NCBI GenBank assembly: GCA_018262395.1
Contig: JAGSYM010000036.1
Coordinates: forward strand, 1 to 9,547
Source: Nitrospirota bacterium
GTDB lineage: Bacteria > Nitrospirota > Thermodesulfovibrionia > Thermodesulfovibrionales > SM23-35
Length of the DNA: 9,547 nucleotides
Reading direction: 5' to 3'
Positions within the stretch are counted from its first letter, which is position 1. Every line of letters starts with the position of its first letter. This document shows, in pieces, positions 6,641 to 9,547 of this stretch. The notes under the pieces were generated by a model, which was not told where the DNA came from, ran no database searches, and saw nothing but the letters and a program-made list of their open reading frames with translations. Made by a program: the position numbers and the translations under genes.

Positions 6641-7489
6641 ATGAAAAAAGAATTACCAAAAAAGAAAGCTCTTGGGAAAAAGGTCATCTATCTTGTCGGT
6701 GAGGGAACCGGTGAAACGATCAACAGGATTGCCAGAGCATCCCTGGCGCAATTCAGCCGCGAAAATATCGAGGTAAAATCATATTTCCTGGTCACAGATG
6801 AAAACTATGTCTCAAGGATTATCAAACACGCTGCAGAGGATGATGCACTTGTCGCTTTCAGCATTGTGCAGCCCGGTTTAAGGGATTTTCTGATCAAACA
6901 GTCGGACAGAAGAGGTGTAAAAGCGATAGATGTCATCGGAAGTTTTATCGTTCAGCTATCCACATTCTTGCGGGAAAAGCCGCTCGAGATACCCGGGAGA
7001 CAATATATTCTGGATGAAGAATATTTCAGGAGAATCGAAGCGATTAATTTTTCTGTCAAACATGATGATGGAAAGCTCCCGCACGGTATGAAATTAGCCG
7101 ATATTATTCTCATCGGCCTGTCCCGGACCGGCAAGACACCATTAGCAACATACATGGCTAATCAGGGATGGAAAGTTGCGAATGTGCCTGTCCATGAGGA
7201 CATGGAGACGCCTACGGAACTCTATGAGGTGAATCAGCGTAAGGTTTTTGGTTTGATCATCAGCGTTGAAAGTCTTGTAAAACTGAGAGAGGCAAGACTC
7301 AAGCAGCTTGGACTTGAACCTGAGGCACGGTATGCAGATCCTGTTAAGGTTTTCGAAGAGATTGAATGGTGCCAGAATTTCTATAAGCAGAACCCGCGCT
7401 GGCGTATTGTAGATGTCTCAAACAGAGCTATCGAAGAAGTGGCCGCCGGCATTGTACACGCATACCAGACCGGGAAAAAACCTTCATAA
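6641..7489 (+). CDS. PEP synthase/PPDK regulatory protein (kinase/pyrophosphorylase) paralogue, copy B
   Basis: This 282-residue protein is a second, clearly diverged DUF299 member. It has a Lys-rich N-terminal extension (MKKELPKKKALGKK), then VGEGTGETINRIA (19-31) where copy A has the more canonical SDATGLTAE. The core motifs are kept: FSVKHDDG (137-144), P-loop-like GLSRTGKTPLATYM (159-172), WKVANVPV (177-184), and a C-terminal IVDVSNRAIEEVAAGIV. The P-loop carries Gly where copy A has Ser (SRTGKT versus SRTSKT). Core residues look intact, so it is probably active. Its target could be the PpsA upstream, a PPDK elsewhere, or both; the sequence does not say. It follows the palindromic element rather than being tightly packed with UPF0146, so its expression may be partly uncoupled from the operon. 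No clear promoter was found in 6482-6535. Confidence 0.88.
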   Translation: MKKELPKKKALGKKVIYLVGEGTGETINRIARASLAQFSRENIEVKSYFLVTDENYVSRIIKHAAEDDALVAFSIVQPGLRDFLIKQSDRRGVKAIDVIGSFIVQLSTFLREKPLEIPGRQYILDEEYFRRIEAINFSVKHDDGKLPHGMKLADIILIGLSRTGKTPLATYMANQGWKVANVPVHEDMETPTELYEVNQRKVFGLIISVESLVKLREARLKQLGLEPEARYADPVKVFEEIEWCQNFYKQNPRWRIVDVSNRAIEEVAAGIVHAYQTGKKPS

Positions 7490-7516
7490 CCCAATAATTG
7501 CATACAATCTTTTTTG

Positions 7517-7588
7517 TTATTCCCGCGCAGGCGGGAATCCATGTTTTCCAAGGCGTTAAGTGGACCACCGCCTCCGCGGGGGCGACGG
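7517..7588. repeat. REPIN-like pair of inverted palindromes
   Basis: Two related GC-rich palindromes lie in opposite orientation. The first is ATTCCCGC (7519-7526) pairing with GCGGGAAT (7531-7538), followed by CCA. The second, CGCCTCC-GC-GGGGGCG (7569-7584), is flanked by TGGA (7560-7563) and GACGG (7584-7588). Read from the minus strand, the first has the same TGGA-palindrome layout as the second read on the plus strand, so they form a head-to-head pair about 20 nt apart. Such TGGATTCCCGCC-type units are widespread dispersed repeats in bacteria, and spurious reading frames through them (for example MDSRLRGN) are well known. A run of six T (7510-7515) precedes the first unit. Confidence 0.55.
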
Positions 7589-7784
7589 TTTCTAATCAAA
7601 CGCAGAGTTCCACAGTGTTTACTCGTGGGTGAATGCGTCCGGGAGCGAAGCGGAGGAACTCCGGCGGAGCCTGTCAAGCGAAGCTTGTATTCCGGTAAAG
7701 TACCACGGGTATGCCCGTGGGTATCTATGAGAAATTACCTTTCTTGAGTTTAGGTCTTAATCACATTATCATAAGCGCATCAAA
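7589..7784. other. Noncoding GC-rich structured stretch
   Basis: No credible gene is seen here; reading frames through it are low-complexity and unlike known proteins. It holds a hairpin CCACGGG (7703-7709), loop TATG, CCCGTGG (7714-7720), a small CTCC/GGAG palindrome (7659-7669), and a direct repeat AGCGAAGC (7644-7651 and 7677-7684). Composition shifts from GC-rich (to about 7725) to AT-rich (7726-7790) just before the end of the nrfA remnant. It separates the plus-strand copy B regulator from the convergent nrfA. It could be the remnant of a palindrome-bounded mobile element, but no transposase fragment is visible. Confidence 0.3.
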
Positions 7785-9101
7785 TTAAAACCTCTCCTGC
7801 ACACCAAAAGGGTCTTTGATTTCAACAGCAGGATTGAATTTCAGCTTTTTCTCACCTCTGCCCTCGAGGTATTTGTTCATCTCAAGGTCTACCTTTACCG
7901 GTACGTCAACGCCTGCTTTGGCAAGAGCCTGTCTGAGCAGGGCTTCAGATTTCCCGGCAAAAGCAAGAGAGTCTCCAAGGACTCTGAGCGCTTCAGCAGG
8001 GTTGTGGAAACCTACCGAGTTTTCAGCACCAATGAAATTGAGGCGCGTAACCCGAACGGATCATGAGAGAAATAGTCCTGTCCTGGATAGATTCAACCTG
8101 TGCCCTTAACCATTCAGCACTCTCTGAATGGCACTGCACGCATGCCGGTTTGATACTTTATAGGTGCCTACTTTGGTGTATGGCATATGACAGTCTGCAC
8201 ATGCAGCCCCGGCGTTCCAGTGAATACTGTTGTATGAAAACAACTCATATTCCGGATGTCGGATAAACGGCATTTTGTAGCCGGTCACATTCTGTTTCCA
8301 TTCGAGAACAGACGGGTCGCTGAGCACTTTTTTGGCGATATTTTCTATTGAAATGTTCCCCATCTTACTCCCCTGCCAGGGGAAGTAGATGCCCACTGAT
8401 TTCATGTCCTGATCCTTTGTGATGTTATAAGTTACATGGCACTGAGCGCAGACAGCACTCCTCATTTCCTGGCGGGTCAGTTTGCCGGAATCAACACCCA
8501 TATCTTTAAGGGCAGCACTCAGCGTAAACCCGCGGGAGATAGTGAGTGACATATCTTTGTTGCTGTGGCAGTCGATGCAGGCAACGCCAAGTTTCTGGTA
8601 TTGTTCAGGGATCTTTGCGAGGACTTCCTTGAACGGCATCTTGTAATAGTCGATCCCCATCTCTTGTTCGAGCTTTGTTGCATAAGGACTTTTGCAGGTG
8701 AGGCATACTCCTCCAGCCTTCACTCGTCCCGCATCAATATCGATCTGGTCAATGACCATATAAGCATGTCCCCGTGGTTCATTGTATTCTATGCCGAAGC
8801 CCCAGCCATTAAATAAGAGGGCCATGAATGGAAATTCAGACAACTTGTCGTAAATGATCTTGTCTGCGTCAAATCCCCTCTTGTATTTGCTCTTGCCGGT
8901 TTCGGTCGGCTCTTCTGTCTTTTTCCACAGGTCGTAATGAACAGGATATGCTTTGCCCCAGTTTGCAGGATCGATATCGCCGTCAGCGATCTTTACAGGT
9001 ATAACCGGTTCTGTTTTTGGTGGGGCACAACTGTATGAGAACAAAAATGCAGATGTAATGAATACAAGCAAAAATAATAATGATGATTTTTTCTTATCCA
9101 T
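7785..9101 (-). pseudogene. nrfA: Ammonia-forming cytochrome c nitrite reductase NrfA, broken by two internal deletions
   Basis: NrfA reduces nitrite to ammonia in the periplasm using five hemes. The ATG at 9101 has a strong Shine-Dalgarno (AAGGAGG, 9114-9108, 6-nt spacer). A signal or lipoprotein leader ends near Cys25 (FSYSC, a weak lipobox). Segment 1 encodes the catalytic heme site CLTCK (133-137), with lysine in place of histidine as in NrfA, then CIDCH (175), CAQCH (218) and CADCH (301). It runs through YKVS (8151-8162), then out of homology to a stop at 8106-8108. Homology resumes one frame over with IKPACVQCHSESAEWLRAQ (heme 5), reaching RSGYA at about 8044. It returns to the first frame at NFIGAENSVGFHNPAEAL and runs to TAA at 7785-7787. 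Compared with family members from memory, about a dozen residues (the DHxxxSPL heme-ligand block) and about 40 residues are missing at the two junctions. No functional enzyme is expected unless this is an assembly error. Confidence 0.85.
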
Positions 9102-9178
9102 GCAAACCCTCCTTTAGCCTGTTTTAGTCATGCATTTTATTTTTATATGTCACGGCAGATACAGTAATCTCGCTCCTT

Positions 9179-9232
9179 CTCGTCCCGAATGCTTTCGGGC
9201 CTCCGAGGTGAATTCTGTAAAAGACAGAATTC
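9179..9232. other. Two stem-loops in the nrfH-nrfA spacer
   Basis: The 180-bp gap between the nrfH stop (9282) and the nrfA start (9101) contains two adjacent structures. The first has CCCGAA (9184-9189) and TTCGGG (9194-9199) around TGCT, enclosed by an outer CTCG/CGAG pair (9179-9182 and 9204-9207). The second is a perfect 9-bp stem, GAATTCTGT (9210-9218) and ACAGAATTC (9224-9232), with a 5-nt loop. Neither is followed by a T run in the minus-strand direction, so they are not simple terminators. They may affect mRNA processing or stability between nrfH and nrfA, or be dispersed repeats. They match no riboswitch I recognise. Confidence 0.4.
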
Positions 9233-9281
9233 AAATCAGCTCACATACCATATCTGCCTTCACGCTCATGAAGAATGTGAG

Positions 9282-9547
9282 TTAGAATGTTTCTGTTATC
9301 CCTGTATGCAAGTGGGTTATCCTCCTGTGGCAGTTCCAGCACTTCCTGTCCTGATCCATGAGCATCACAGTAGTATCATGGCAGCGGATGCAATTTGACT
9401 GCAATACCTTTTTCCCGTGCGAAGATATTTTAATCTGATCGGGAATCTTCCCTGAATGGAATATGATGAGATCTTTCATCCCGTCAATTGCTTTCCAGAG
9501 ATAGTGGACGGCTTGATTCTCATTCGGCAGATGGCAGTCAACGCATT
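9282..9547 (-). CDS. nrfH: Cytochrome c nitrite reductase small subunit NrfH, C-terminal part
   Basis: The gene enters from the right edge; its 5' end, including the membrane anchor, is outside the window. The 87 visible residues carry three c-type heme motifs in order: CVDCH (at the edge), CIRCH and CWNCH, the last followed by RRITH. This matches the last three hemes of the tetraheme NapC/NirT-family quinol dehydrogenase NrfH, which passes electrons from menaquinol to NrfA. The stretch after the first visible heme (HYLWKAIDGMKDLIIFHSG) fits the family's conserved segment. The stop is TAA at 9284-9282, with nrfA 180 bp downstream on the same strand, the usual nrfHA order. The reading frame is uninterrupted here, in contrast to nrfA. 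Another NapC-family quinol dehydrogenase is possible, but the neighbour makes NrfH likely. Confidence 0.85.
   Translation of the reverse strand, partial: CVDCHLPNENQAVHYLWKAIDGMKDLIIFHSGKIPDQIKISSHGKKVLQSNCIRCHDTTVMLMDQDRKCWNCHRRITHLHTGITETF

Noticed and set aside
7497..7515. Possible intrinsic terminator after the copy B regulator (ATTG-CATA-CAAT followed by six T)
   Set aside because: The stem is only 4 bp and AT-rich. Too weak to call, although no better terminator is visible.
7381..7747. Open frames on both strands across 7381-7747 (for example a plus-strand 77-codon frame and a minus-strand 98-codon frame)
   Set aside because: They run through the REP-like palindromes and give the familiar spurious peptides such as RRRESM and MDSRLRGN. 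No ribosome binding site or family resemblance.
8106..8168. Segment 1 of nrfA as a naturally shorter 331-residue enzyme
   Set aside because: The last residues (NRHACSAIQRVLNG) are the heme 5 region read out of frame, and clear NrfA sequence continues downstream in other frames.
9225..9265. FNR- or CRP-like site upstream of nrfA
   Set aside because: Only half-site resemblances (TGTGA, TTGAA). No symmetrical match was found, and the true operon promoter would lie upstream of nrfH outside the window.

Overview
The window is a bacterial chromosome segment of roughly mid-40s % G+C (judged by eye), from an anaerobe or facultative anaerobe with multiheme c-type cytochromes. The NrfH/NrfA style, the PpsR-PpsA pairing, an archaeal-type UPF0146 gene and the dispersed palindromes fit the Nitrospirota or Desulfobacterota best. 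No marker here settles the phylum, so that placement is inference.

Left end, minus strand: the start of a YgbA-like gene (cut by the window edge) lies 38 bp downstream of yajQ, a nucleotide-binding UPF0234 protein. A good sigma70-type promoter for yajQ lies in the divergent gap at 616-760.

Centre, plus strand (761-6481): a tightly packed run, probably one operon. Its order is rsmD (16S rRNA methyltransferase), coaD (CoA biosynthesis, ATGA overlap with rsmD), a large nicotinamidase/isochorismatase-like hydrolase, ppsR-type regulator copy A, ppsA (PEP synthase), and a UPF0146 gene overlapping the ppsA end. A palindromic element of about 100 bp follows. A second, diverged PpsR-type regulator (copy B) comes next, and its ribosome binding site appears to lie inside that element. 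Together these genes suggest control of the pyruvate/PEP node: PpsA makes PEP from pyruvate, and PpsR-family proteins switch PpsA/PPDK enzymes off and on by phosphorylating a threonine two residues before the catalytic histidine. That Thr-Cys-His motif is present in this PpsA.

Right part: a stretch of about 295 bp without a gene (7490-7784) holds a REPIN-like pair of inverted palindromes and a GC-rich structured stretch. Next, on the minus strand, is an nrfHA locus for ammonia-forming nitrite reduction. nrfH (3' part only in the window) looks intact. nrfA is broken: its three homologous segments lie in frames 0, 1 and 0, and the conserved blocks expected at both junctions are missing. It is called a pseudogene, unless the assembly is at fault here.

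The most noteworthy points are the decayed nrfA beside an apparently intact nrfH, the two different PpsR paralogues around one PpsA, the archaeal-type UPF0146 gene coupled to ppsA, and the mobile palindrome that seems to have donated a ribosome binding site. I found no CRISPR array, tRNA, rRNA, transposase or defence system.
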